Part shown: piece after piece, positions 43,479 to 52,009 of the stretch | Numbering within the stretch: the first letter of the stretch is position 1 | How the letters are laid out: the number at the start of each line of letters is the position of its first letter | Assembly: GCF_017833035.1 (NCBI RefSeq) | Contig: NZ_JAFIBM010000001.1 | Coordinates: 868,001-932,000, forward strand | Source: Frigoribacterium sp. PvP032 | Lineage (GTDB): Bacteria > Actinomycetota > Actinomycetes > Actinomycetales > Microbacteriaceae | Length of the DNA stretch: 64,000 nt | Direction of reading: 5' to 3' | Position numbers and translations under genes: made by a program | Notes under the pieces: model-generated | Told to the model about the DNA's origin: nothing | What the model saw: the letters and a program-made list of their open reading frames with translations, nothing else | The model's database searches: none

Positions 43479-43593
43479 GTCCTGCCCGTTCCTGTCAGCC
43501 CTGCGCTGACCTCGAGGTGCATGTGTTCGTGAGGCCTGTTGCTCTGCCTCGTACCGCCGTGAATCGGTACACACGAATGGTTACACAGACTCG

Positions 43594-43610
43594 CTAGTCG
43601 CTCTAACTAG
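43594..43610. promoter_or_regulatory. possible MarR operator upstream of the tiny-gene operon
   Basis: CTAGT-CGCTCTA-ACTAG is an inverted repeat in an AT-richer patch (43560-43615) upstream of the 47-residue gene on the minus strand. Its spacing is like MarR sites. Confidence 0.5.
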
Positions 43611-43680
43611 ATGGCAGAGAGAGTTCGCAGAACGGACATGGCTCGACGACGAGAGACCGTGACGAGCAGGTGCCGGGGGT

Positions 43681-45036
43681 CTACAGGGCTGTCGGAGCGG
43701 CGGGCCCCGCCGTCGCGGACGCCTCCGCTGGCGGCTCGGCGTGGTGCTCCAGGGGCGTGACGCGCACCGTCGCGATCCGGTAGCCCTCCATGCGGACCAC
43801 CTCCAGCGTGGCGCCGTCGACGGCGAGGGTGTCGCCGACGACCGCGAGCCTGCCGAGCGCGTCGAAGACATAGCCGCCGACCGTCTCGTACGGGCCGTCG
43901 GGCAGCGAGACGCCGGTCTCCTCCTCGAGCTCCTCGACGATCAGGCCGCCCTCGACCTCGCGGGTCTCTCCCGCCTCCAGCGTGCCCTCGCCGCGGTCGC
44001 CGGTGTCGTACTCGTCGTAGATCTCGCCGACGAGCTCCTCGAGCAGGTCCTCCAGGGTGACGATGCCGTCGGTCCCGCCGTACTCGTCGATGACGACGGC
44101 GATCTGGTGGCCGTCGTCGCGCATGGTGCTGAGCGCCGCCAGCACCTTGGTGGTGCCCGGCAGGGCCAGGATCGGCCGCGTGATGTCGGCGACGGTCGAG
44201 GCCTGGTCGCCGCCCGCCGCGGGCACCGAGGCCATGAGGTCGCGCACGTGCACGAAGCCGAGCACGTCGTCCCGGCTGACGCCGACCACGGGGTAGCGCG
44301 AGTGCGGCAGGGCCAGCACTGTGCGGTAGCCGTCGCTGACGGACGAGTCGCCGCTGAGGAACGACACGTCCGGTCGCGGCTGCATCACCTCGGCGACCCG
44401 GCGGTCGTCGGCGTCGAGCACGTCGGCGAGGATGCTGCGGCTGTCCCGGTCGATCTCGCTCGTGTTCGAGATGATGTCGCGCACCTCGTCGGCCGAGACC
44501 TCGTCCTCCTTCTGGTCGGGATCGAGGCCGAGGAGGCGCCCCACGGCGTTCGTCGACACCGACAGCAGCCAGATGACCGGCCGCATCAGCCGGGCGAGGG
44601 CGTTCAGCGGCGGCGCGAGCGTCTTCGTGAACGCGACCGACTTCTGCATCGCGAGCCGCTTGGGCACGAGCTCGCCGAACACGAGCGAGAGGTAGGCCAC
44701 CACGAGCGTCATGCCGATCAGGGCGACGGTCGACGCCGTGCTCTCGGCGAGGCCGAGCGCCATCAGCCCGGGCACGAGGTCGGGCGCGATCGTCGAGGCG
44801 CCGTAGGCCGACGAGAAGAAGCCCGCCAGGGTGACGCCGATCTGCACGGCTGAGAGGAACGTGTTCGGGTTGCGGACGAGCTGCCCGATCTTGCGCCCGC
44901 GCTCGCCGCTGGCCTCGATCGCGCGCACCTGGCTGTCGCGCAGGGTCACGATCGCCATCTCGGTGCCTGCGAACACCCCGCCGATCAGCACGAAGAGCAC
45001 GACGAGGCCGATGTTGAGCAGGGTGTCCGTGTCCAT
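43681..45036 (-). CDS. hemolysin/CorC family membrane protein (DUF21-CBS)
   Basis: A 451-residue protein. The DUF21 transmembrane domain (LNIGLVVLFVLIGGVFAGTE, GVTLAGFFSSAYG, FGELVPKRLAMQK) is followed by a CBS pair (RVAEVMQPRPDVSFL, RYPVVGVSRDDVLGFVHV, and TKVLAALSTMRDDGHQIAVV with YGGTDGIVTLEDLLEELVG). A C-terminal CorC_HlyC domain follows. The family is linked to magnesium/cobalt export or membrane damage resistance; the exact substrate here is not shown. ATG at 45036 places the membrane domain at the N terminus. Confidence 0.88.
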   Translation of the reverse strand: MDTDTLLNIGLVVLFVLIGGVFAGTEMAIVTLRDSQVRAIEASGERGRKIGQLVRNPNTFLSAVQIGVTLAGFFSSAYGASTIAPDLVPGLMALGLAESTASTVALIGMTLVVAYLSLVFGELVPKRLAMQKSVAFTKTLAPPLNALARLMRPVIWLLSVSTNAVGRLLGLDPDQKEDEVSADEVRDIISNTSEIDRDSRSILADVLDADDRRVAEVMQPRPDVSFLSGDSSVSDGYRTVLALPHSRYPVVGVSRDDVLGFVHVRDLMASVPAAGGDQASTVADITRPILALPGTTKVLAALSTMRDDGHQIAVVIDEYGGTDGIVTLEDLLEELVGEIYDEYDTGDRGEGTLEAGETREVEGGLIVEELEEETGVSLPDGPYETVGGYVFDALGRLAVVGDTLAVDGATLEVVRMEGYRIATVRVTPLEHHAEPPAEASATAGPAAPTAL

Positions 45037-45131
45037 GCGCCAGAGTCTGTCGGCGCAGGCCGGGAGATCACCTCGAACGTGCGCGAGGTGCACGGTCTGC
45101 ACATCGCAGGAGGCGCGATCGAGGAGGTGCG

Positions 45132-45500
45132 TCAGGCCCGGTCGTGCAGGGTCACGTGGTACCCGTCGGGGTCGGCGAAGGTGAAGGTGCGGCCGAACGG
45201 GCCGTCGATCGGCTCGGCGACGACGGTGACGCCGGCCTCGACGAGGCCGGCGTGGATCGCCTGCACGTCGGTGGCGTGCAGCCAGAGCGCGACGCCGACG
45301 CCGGGCTGGGCGACGGCGTCGAGGTCGGTGCCGGGCAGGAGGCCGCGGAGCGCGAACGCGATCGGGGTGGTCGTGAAGACGACGGCGTGCGGCGGGCCCG
45401 CGGGGGAGCGGACGAGGCCGAGGTGCGTCTCGTAGAACGCCTGGGAGGCGTCGAGGTCGCGGACCTGGAGTGAGATGAAGTCGGGGCCGGTGACGGGCAT
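45132..45500 (-). CDS. VOC family metalloprotein (glyoxalase-like)
   Basis: A 122-residue vicinal-oxygen-chelate protein. FISLQVRDLDASQAFYETHLGL is the first betaalphabeta unit, and GPFGRTFTFADPDGYHVTLHDRA the C-terminal half with the metal/active region. Members act as dioxygenases, antibiotic-binding proteins or glyoxalases, so the substrate is open. It is divergent from a MarR gene with two palindromes in the gap, which suggests a MarR-controlled detoxification gene. Confidence 0.85.
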   Translation of the reverse strand: MPVTGPDFISLQVRDLDASQAFYETHLGLVRSPAGPPHAVVFTTTPIAFALRGLLPGTDLDAVAQPGVGVALWLHATDVQAIHAGLVEAGVTVVAEPIDGPFGRTFTFADPDGYHVTLHDRA

Positions 45501-45540
45501 GGGTGCTCCTGGTGGATGTGGATCGCGGGGTCGAATGCGT

Positions 45541-45583
45541 GTCAGTCTGCTGACACAGATCAACCTATGTCAGAATGCTGACA
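45541..45583. promoter_or_regulatory. paired MarR operators between the VOC and MarR genes
   Basis: GTCAG-TCTG-CTGAC (45541-45554) and TGTCAG-AATG-CTGACA (45568-45583) are two near-identical inverted repeats. The second touches the MarR ATG, consistent with autorepression and control of the divergent VOC gene. Confidence 0.82.
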
Positions 45584-46032
45584 TGAGTCAAGGCATCGAC
45601 CTCGAGACGTCGCTCGGCTACCTGCTCAAGGAGGCGGCGAGTGCGCTGCGGACGGCGATGGAGGAGGTGCTCCGGCCGCTCGGCATGACCATCACGCACT
45701 ACTCGTGCCTCGAGCTGCTGGCGCAGCGACCGGGCCTGTCGAACTCCGAGCTGGCGCGTGGGGCCTTCGTCACCCGGCAGTCGATGAACGTGCTGCTGCA
45801 GGCGCTCGAGCGCGACGGATCGGTGACCCGGCCGGCCGAGGCGCCCGTCGGCAAGGCGCTGCCGACCCGCCTGACCCCGGCCGGACGGCGTCGACTGGCG
45901 GCGGCGACCACGGCGGTGCGCGGCGTCGAGCTGCGCATGCTCTCGGGGATGAGCGAGGCCGACCGGCCGGAGGCCCGCCGCCTGCTGCGCAGCATGGTGG
46001 AGTCGCTGCGCGCTGTCTCGGCCGAGGGCTGA
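45583..46032 (+). CDS. MarR family transcriptional regulator
   Basis: A 149-residue MarR protein. YSCLELLAQRPGLSNSELARGAFVTRQSMNVLLQ is the winged HTH and RPAEAPVGKALPTRLTPAGRRRL the wing. It likely represses the VOC gene and itself through the TGTCAG repeats. Confidence 0.88.
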   Translation: MSQGIDLETSLGYLLKEAASALRTAMEEVLRPLGMTITHYSCLELLAQRPGLSNSELARGAFVTRQSMNVLLQALERDGSVTRPAEAPVGKALPTRLTPAGRRRLAAATTAVRGVELRMLSGMSEADRPEARRLLRSMVESLRAVSAEG

Positions 46033-46076
46033 CCAGGGCCCGTCCGCGCTCGCGGCGCCGACCTGCCGCAGAAGCG

Positions 46077-46130
46077 ACGCGAGAGCGACGAACCTCCGTG
46101 ATGTCCCGGGGAGGTTCGTCGCTCTCGCGT
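46077..46130. terminator. bidirectional hairpin between convergent genes
   Basis: 21-base perfect arms (46077-46097 and 46110-46130) around a 12-base loop. It separates the MarR gene from the LAYTG gene. Confidence 0.88.
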
Positions 46131-46151
46131 CGGTGAGGCTCGTGCCGAGGG

Positions 46152-47519
46152 TCAGACCCGGCGTCGGAGGCGCGCGGTCGTCGCGAGCACCCCGCCGAGC
46201 AGCAGCGCGAGGGCGGCGATCCCGGCGGGCAGCGCGGAGTCCGTGCCCGTGTAGGCGAGGGAACCGCCCCGGGTCGCGACCACGGTGTTGACCGGGACCC
46301 CGGTCGGCCCGGCGGGCGTCACGACCGGCGCTGCGGCCGCGGCGGCCGAGACGGTGAAGGGCGCGACGTCGGCGGGCACGGAGGTGTCGGACGTCTCGGT
46401 GTCGATCACGACGGCCGTGGTGCCGAAGTCGCCGGCGGGCAGCACGAACCGGGCCGAGAAGGTGCCGTCGGCGGCGATCGGCACGAGCGCCGAGGCAGGC
46501 CCCTCCGCGGCCGTGTACTCGACCGGCTCCCGGTCGAAGAAGTCCTCGTCGGGGGCGGCCTCGGCCTGCTCGGCCGTCGTGACGAGCGAGGTCAGGTCGG
46601 CTGCCGCCTCCTCGGCAGGTGCGTCGGCAGGCGCGTCGGACGACGACTGGCCGGTGCCGAACGCGAAGCCGAAGCCGACCTCGACGTCGTCCGGTGCGCC
46701 GACGACCACGACGGCTGCCTGCCCGGGCACCCCGCCGGAGCCCGTGACGGTCACGATGCCGGCGGTGGCGCCGACGGGAGCGACGACGACCGGGGCCGGG
46801 ATCGGGTCCGTGACGGCCACCTCCGTGCTGCTGGCGTTGCCGTGCGCGTCGGTCACCGTCACCGTCAGGGTGCCGAGGGGGAGGTCGGCCGGGACCTCGA
46901 CGTCGAAGTACGCCGTGCCGCTGGTGTCGAAGACGAACGGCAGCTGGCTCGGGTAGACGGTGAAGACGTCGTCGGTCGAGACCGCGTCGCCGTCGACGCG
47001 CGCCGAGACGGCGTCTCCGGCCGTGAAGCCCTGCGTGAAGACGGAGAACGCCGAGCCGGGGTGGGCGGCGCCGGGGTAGACCTCGACGCTCGGCTCGACC
47101 TCGGGGGCGACGACCACGACGGTGCCGGCTCCCTGGGTCGTCGGGGCGGAGGCGTCGGGGGCGGCGGCGGCGGAGCCGGGCTGGGCGGCGGCGATCGGGG
47201 CGGCGGCGGCCGTCGGGGCGGGACGCTGGCCGACCGCCGTGTTGCCCGTCGCGGTGCCGGAGGTCGGGCTCAGGGGCGATGCAGGAGCCGGGGTGGCGGG
47301 ATCGGCCGGCGTCGCAGCCGCGTCCGTGCCGGACGGGTCGGCGGCGGGCGTCGGGTCGGCGCCGACGACCGGGGCCGTGGTGTCGGCTGCCACGGTCGGC
47401 GCGGAGGCGGCGGGGGCGGCGGGGGCGTCGTCGGCGAAGGCGGCTGCGGGCACGAGGACGAGCGCGGCGGTGAGGGCTGCGGCGCCCGCGGACGTGCGGA
47501 GGCGGTGGGACGTGGTCAT
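46152..47519 (-). CDS. secreted LAYTG wall protein, function unknown
   Basis: A 455-residue surface protein. The signal peptide ends at FADDA and is followed by a low-complexity Ala/Pro/Thr segment to about residue 145. A beta-rich segment (YPGAAHPGSAFSVFTQGFTAG, ADLPLGTLTVTVTDAHG), a Gly/Val-rich stretch and LAYTG (421-425), membrane segment and RLRRR end the protein. No catalytic domain found. The first domain looks like a macroglobulin or Ig-like surface domain. Start at MTTSHRLR, just after a GGGGAAG site. Confidence 0.8.
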   Translation of the reverse strand: MTTSHRLRTSAGAAALTAALVLVPAAAFADDAPAAPAASAPTVAADTTAPVVGADPTPAADPSGTDAAATPADPATPAPASPLSPTSGTATGNTAVGQRPAPTAAAAPIAAAQPGSAAAAPDASAPTTQGAGTVVVVAPEVEPSVEVYPGAAHPGSAFSVFTQGFTAGDAVSARVDGDAVSTDDVFTVYPSQLPFVFDTSGTAYFDVEVPADLPLGTLTVTVTDAHGNASSTEVAVTDPIPAPVVVAPVGATAGIVTVTGSGGVPGQAAVVVVGAPDDVEVGFGFAFGTGQSSSDAPADAPAEEAAADLTSLVTTAEQAEAAPDEDFFDREPVEYTAAEGPASALVPIAADGTFSARFVLPAGDFGTTAVVIDTETSDTSVPADVAPFTVSAAAAAAPVVTPAGPTGVPVNTVVATRGGSLAYTGTDSALPAGIAALALLLGGVLATTARLRRRV

Positions 47520-47645
47520 GTGGTCTTCCCCAGGGAGCAGGACGCCTCGGGCGGGCGCCGTCTCGCTGACCGTAGGGTGCACCGACCCGTCGGCACGGGC
47601 CCCCGAACGAGCCGGAGCGGTCGCCGTGACCAGATCGTTGCAGGA

Positions 47646-47677
47646 ACGTCCCCCGTCCCTGCGGCTGCGGGGGACGT
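47646..47677. repeat. hairpin upstream of the siderophore operon
   Basis: ACGTCCCCCG pairs with CGGGGGACGT, 37 bases before the IdeR box, in the divergent 47520-47738 gap. It may act as an insulating terminator. Confidence 0.55.
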
Positions 47678-47713
47678 GTCTCGGTGTCGAGCCATCGGGT
47701 TGCGGTCTGCTGC

Positions 47714-47732
47714 TAAGGGTAGGCTAACCTCA
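47714..47732. promoter_or_regulatory. IdeR/DtxR iron box of the siderophore operon
   Basis: TAAGGGTAGGCTAACCTCA matches about 16 of 19 positions of the IdeR/DtxR consensus TTAGGTTAGGCTAACCTAA. It lies 6 bases before the GTG of the ATPase gene, so iron-loaded IdeR would block initiation. Confidence 0.9.
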
Positions 47733-47738
47733 ATTCTC

Positions 47739-48680
47739 GTGACCTCGACCGATGTGGCCCTCGTGCCGCCCGCCTCCTCGGCCCTGCCTGCCGACGCACG
47801 GGCCGCCTCGGCGCTGCCGGGTGCACAGGCTGAGCCGACCGCGCTCGTGGCCGACGGGGTCTCGGTCTCGTACGGCGCCTCCGACGTGGTGCACGACGCG
47901 CGGCTCGAGCTGCGGCCCGGCCGGGTCACGGCCCTCGTCGGCCCCAACGGCAGCGGCAAGTCGACCCTGCTGCGGACCGCCGCCCGGCTGCAGCGGGGTC
48001 GCACGGGGACGCTGTCGCTCGAGCAGCAGCAACGGGGCCAGCAGCCCGACGCGGACGTGTCGACCGACGGCCTCGCCCTCTCGGTGCGCGACTTCGCCCG
48101 CCACGTCGCCCTCCTCACGCAGGGCCGCCCGGTGCCGAGCGGCCTCAGCGTGCGCGACGTCGTCCAGTTCGGTCGCTACCCGCACCGGGGCCGCTGGGGC
48201 AGGGCCGACCCAGGAGGAGCGGAGGCGGTCGACCGGGCCCTGCAGCTCACCGGCGTGGACGGCCTCGCCGAGCGTGGCGTCGACCAGCTCTCGGGCGGGC
48301 AGCTGCAGCGCGTCTGGCTCGCCAGCTGCCTCGCGCAGCAGACGGGGGTGCTGCTGCTCGACGAGCCCACCACCTACCTCGACCTCCGCTACCAGGTCGA
48401 GCTGCTCGACCTCGTGCGCGATCTCGCCGACGAGTCGCAGATCGCCGTCGGAGTCGTGCTGCACGACCTCGACCAGGCCGCGGCGCTCGCCGACACGGTC
48501 GTGCTGCTGCACGAGGGCCGGGTCCGCGCGACGGGCACGCCCGCCGAGGTGCTGACCCCCGACCTCCTCTCCGAGGTCTGGGGCATCGACATCGAGGTCG
48601 ACACCGATCCCTCCACCGGCCGGCTCCGCACCCGTGCGGTCGCCCGTCACCACACCAGAACCGAGAGGCTCCACCCATGA
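47739..48680 (+). CDS. iron-siderophore ABC transporter ATP-binding protein
   Basis: A 313-residue FecE/FepC-type ATPase. Walker A GPNGSGKST, signature LSGGQLQR, Walker B VLLLDEPTTYLDL and H-loop VLHDLDQ are present. The C-terminal tail is short. It has a non-homologous N-terminal extension of about 35 residues rich in Ala. It is the first gene of a three-gene siderophore uptake operon, and overlaps the binding-protein gene by 4 bases (ATGA). Confidence 0.9.
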   Translation: MTSTDVALVPPASSALPADARAASALPGAQAEPTALVADGVSVSYGASDVVHDARLELRPGRVTALVGPNGSGKSTLLRTAARLQRGRTGTLSLEQQQRGQQPDADVSTDGLALSVRDFARHVALLTQGRPVPSGLSVRDVVQFGRYPHRGRWGRADPGGAEAVDRALQLTGVDGLAERGVDQLSGGQLQRVWLASCLAQQTGVLLLDEPTTYLDLRYQVELLDLVRDLADESQIAVGVVLHDLDQAAALADTVVLLHEGRVRATGTPAEVLTPDLLSEVWGIDIEVDTDPSTGRLRTRAVARHHTRTERLHP

Positions 48681-49675
48681 CCAGCAGACGACGCGTCCTC
48701 GCCGTCACCGCCCTCGCCGCCTCGGCCGCACTCGCGCTCGCGGGCTGCGGCACCACCGAGGAGGCGGCCGGCGGCTCGACCGCCGGCTCGGGCTCGGGCT
48801 CTGGCGGGCAGATCACGCTCACCGACGGCACCGGCACCGAGATCACCCTCGACGGCCCGGCGACGAAGGTCGTCGGCACCGAGTGGAACGTCGTCGGCGA
48901 CCTCGTCTCGCTCGGCGTGGAGCCGGTGGGCGTCGCCGACGTCGAGGGCTACGACGCGTGGTCGTCGGCCGTGCCGCTGACGGGTGACCCGACCGACATC
49001 GGGACCCGTGGCGAGCCCAGCGTGGAGACCGTCGCCTCCTTGGCTCCCGACCTGATCGTCGCGACCACCGACCTGCCGGCGGACGCAGTCGAGCAGCTGC
49101 GCGACATCGCGCCGGTGCTGCAGGTCGTCTCGGCCGACGCGTCCGACCAGCTCGGGCAGATGCAGGCGAACTTCGAGCTGATCGCCCAGGCCACCGGCAC
49201 CGAGGACGCCGCCGACCAGGTGCTCGCCGACTACGAGCAGGCCCTCGCGGACGGCAAGCAGGCGCTCGCCGACGCGGGTCTCGCGGGCACGCAGTTCGCG
49301 TTCGCCGACGGCTACGTCGACGCCGGCCAGGTGAGCATCCGCCCCTACGTGACGGGCTCGCTGATCAGCGAGGTCACGACGTCGCTCGGCATGGTGAACG
49401 CCTGGACGCTCGAGGGCGACCCGGCCTACGGCCTCGCCTCGACCGACGTCGAGGGCCTGACGCAGCTGCCCGCCGACACGCAGTTCCTGTACTTCTCGAA
49501 CGCCGTCGACGGCGACCCGTTCGCCGACACGCTGTCGTCGAACGCCGTGTGGCAGTCGCTGCCGTTCGTGCAGTCGGGCGACGTCCACCGCCTGCCCGAC
49601 GGGGTCTGGGTCTTCGGCGGGCCTGCCTCGATGACGGCCTACGTGGACGCGCTCGTCGAGACGCTCACGGCCTGA
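48677..49675 (+). CDS. iron-siderophore ABC transporter substrate-binding lipoprotein
   Basis: A 332-residue lipoprotein with lipobox LALAGCG and a Gly/Ser tether. TKVVGTEWNVVGDLVSLGVEPVGV and SLAPDLIVATTDLP match the FepB/FhuD helical-backbone binding-protein family, and the C-terminal helix (TAYVDALVETLTA) is typical. It delivers ferric-siderophore to the fused permease. Ligand identity cannot be read from sequence. Confidence 0.9.
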   Translation: MTSRRRVLAVTALAASAALALAGCGTTEEAAGGSTAGSGSGSGGQITLTDGTGTEITLDGPATKVVGTEWNVVGDLVSLGVEPVGVADVEGYDAWSSAVPLTGDPTDIGTRGEPSVETVASLAPDLIVATTDLPADAVEQLRDIAPVLQVVSADASDQLGQMQANFELIAQATGTEDAADQVLADYEQALADGKQALADAGLAGTQFAFADGYVDAGQVSIRPYVTGSLISEVTTSLGMVNAWTLEGDPAYGLASTDVEGLTQLPADTQFLYFSNAVDGDPFADTLSSNAVWQSLPFVQSGDVHRLPDGVWVFGGPASMTAYVDALVETLTA

Positions 49676-49679
49676 CCCG

Positions 49680-51791
49680 GTGACCGTCACGGAGCCGGTG
49701 ACCGTCACCGACGCGTCACCCGTCACCGCAGACCGGCAGGAGGCGCGGGTCGCGGCCCCGCCCCGTGCCGGTCTCGGAGCCGTGGCGGTCGTCGTCGCGC
49801 TGGCGGCGGTCGTCGTGCTCCTCGCCCTCGTCGACGTCACGCAGGGCACCGCGGCCGTCGGGCCGCGCGAGGTGTGGCGGGCCCTGACCGGCTCCGCCAC
49901 GGCGGGCGACGCGTCCGTCGTCGTGGCGTCGCGCCTGCCCCGGATGGCGGCGGCGATCCTCGTCGGCGTGGCCCTCGGCGCCGCCGGGGCGGCGTTGCAG
50001 ACGGTGAGCCGCAACGTCCTTGCGTCGCCCGACACCCTCGCGGTGAACGCCGGCGCGTACGCGGCCCTCGCGCTCGCGTCGGTGACCGGTCTCTCGCTGC
50101 CGCTGGTCGCCTCCTCGGGGGTCGCCTTCGTCGGAGGGCTGCTCGCCGCCGGCGTCGTGCTCGCCCTGTCGGGCCTCGGCTCGGGATCGGTGCGGCTCGT
50201 GCTGGCGGGCAGCGCCCTGGCGCTCGGGCTGGCCAGCGTGACCAGCGCCCTGCTGCTGCTGTTCCCCCGCGAGACCGCGGGGCTCTACCAGTGGGGGCAG
50301 GGCAGCGTCGGGCAGAACGGCTTCTCGTCGGTCGCCCAGATGGCCCCCGTCGTGCTCGTCGGCCTCACCGTCGTGCTGCTCATGACGCGACGGCTCGACG
50401 CGCTGGGCCTCGGCGACGACGCGGCCCGCAGCGTCGGGGTCGACGTGCGGACCACCCGCGTGGTCGCCGTCGTCGCGTCGGTGCTGCTCTCGGCAGGCGC
50501 GGTGACCGTGGCCGGGCCGATCGGCTTCGTCGGGCTCTGCGCGCCCGCGTTCGTGCGGCCGCTCCGACGGCTGGTGCCGAGCGTCCGCCGCACCTGGGTC
50601 TTCGTGTCGCTCGCCGGGCTGGCTGGCGCCGCCGTGGTGCTCGCGTCGGACGTGCTGCTGCGGGCCGTGGTGGGGGCGGAGGCGTCGGTCCAGGTGCCGA
50701 CCGGCATCGTCACGTCGATCGTCGGAGCGCTCGTGCTGGTCGTGCTGGCCTTCCGGGCCGCGGACCACGGCGGGTCGACGCCGACCGAGCGGCACCGGGT
50801 CGTGTCGCGCCGCCGCTTCGGGCTCGTGCTCGTGCTGCTCGGCGTCGTGCTCGTCGGCGTGGCCGTCGCCGGCGTGCTGCTCGGCGACGCCGTGCTGCTG
50901 CTCGGCGACGTCGCGAACTGGGCGACCAGGCGCGCAGGGCCCGTCGTCAGCTACGTGCTCGACACCCGGATGCCGCGGGTCGTCGCCGCGCTGCTGGCCG
51001 GGGCGGCGCTCGCCCTCGCCGGGGCGCTGGTGCAGTCGGTGACGCGCAACCCGCTGGCGGAGCCGAGCATCCTCGGCGTCTCCGGGGGAGCCGGGCTCGG
51101 CGCCGTCGTCGCGGTGACGAGCGTGCCCGCGATCTCGGGCTGGGGCGTCGCCGGAGCCGCGTTCGCCGGGGCCGTCGTCGCGGCGGTGGTCGTCTTCGGC
51201 CTGGCCGCACGCGGGGGGTTCCCGCAGAACAGGCTCGTGCTGATCGGCGTCGGCGTGGCCGCCGCGACCGCCGCGGCCATCAGCCTGCTGATCGTCCTCA
51301 CCGACCCGTTCAACGGCGCGAAGGCCCTGACCTGGCTGTCGGGGTCGACCTACGGCCGGTCGTTCGCCGACTCGGTCCCGGTCGCTCTCGTGCTCGTCGC
51401 CGGGCTCGTCGTCGCGGGGCCGAGCCACCGGCGCCTCGACCTCGTCGCCCTGGACGACGACACCCCTCGGCTGCTCGGCGTCTCGCTGTCGCGCTCGCGC
51501 CTCCTCTTCCTGTCGCTCGCCGTGCTGCTCACCGCCGCCGCGGTCGCCGCCGTCGGCGTGGTCGGGTTCGTCGGGCTCGTCGCACCGCACGCCGCCCGTT
51601 CGCTGGTCGGAGCACGGCACGCCCGCGTGCTGCCCGTCGCCGTCGTGCTCGGCGCGGCGCTCGTCGGCCTCGCGGACGTGCTCGGCCGCACTGTCATCGC
51701 CCCGGCACAGCTCGGCGCGGGGCTGCTCACCGCGCTGATCGGGACGCCGTACTTCGTCTGGCTGCTCTGGCGCGGCCGCGCCGCCCGCTAG
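49680..51791 (+). CDS. fused FecCD-type iron-siderophore ABC permease
   Basis: A 703-residue permease carrying two complete FecCD domains in one chain (about 35-345 and 375-700). Both show LPRMAAAILVGVALGAAGAALQ and the parallel MPRVVAALLAGAALALAGALVQ. Both halves have the FecCD coupling segments (GFVGLCAPAFVRPL, GFVGLVAPHAARSL). Most bacteria use two separate subunits, so this is a heterodimer-like fusion. GTG at 49680 lies four bases after the binding-protein stop. Confidence 0.92.
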   Translation: MTVTEPVTVTDASPVTADRQEARVAAPPRAGLGAVAVVVALAAVVVLLALVDVTQGTAAVGPREVWRALTGSATAGDASVVVASRLPRMAAAILVGVALGAAGAALQTVSRNVLASPDTLAVNAGAYAALALASVTGLSLPLVASSGVAFVGGLLAAGVVLALSGLGSGSVRLVLAGSALALGLASVTSALLLLFPRETAGLYQWGQGSVGQNGFSSVAQMAPVVLVGLTVVLLMTRRLDALGLGDDAARSVGVDVRTTRVVAVVASVLLSAGAVTVAGPIGFVGLCAPAFVRPLRRLVPSVRRTWVFVSLAGLAGAAVVLASDVLLRAVVGAEASVQVPTGIVTSIVGALVLVVLAFRAADHGGSTPTERHRVVSRRRFGLVLVLLGVVLVGVAVAGVLLGDAVLLLGDVANWATRRAGPVVSYVLDTRMPRVVAALLAGAALALAGALVQSVTRNPLAEPSILGVSGGAGLGAVVAVTSVPAISGWGVAGAAFAGAVVAAVVVFGLAARGGFPQNRLVLIGVGVAAATAAAISLLIVLTDPFNGAKALTWLSGSTYGRSFADSVPVALVLVAGLVVAGPSHRRLDLVALDDDTPRLLGVSLSRSRLLFLSLAVLLTAAAVAAVGVVGFVGLVAPHAARSLVGARHARVLPVAVVLGAALVGLADVLGRTVIAPAQLGAGLLTALIGTPYFVWLLWRGRAAR

Positions 51792-52009
51792 CGCTGGCCC
51801 GCTTTCCCTCCCTCCGCCTCCTGCGTGGGTGGGTGAACCGGCACGACGTGCTCTCCTGGCGTGCCCGGACGACACTTCGTGCCGTCTCACCCGACGAGAG
51901 GCCTCGAATCGACCAGGGAGGCGTCGGCCGGGTCGATCTGCGGCCTCTCGTGCCGCTCGGCAGCGTCCGTGCCGCCGGCGTTGTCGGCGGCGGGGCGTAG
52001 GTTCCGAGC

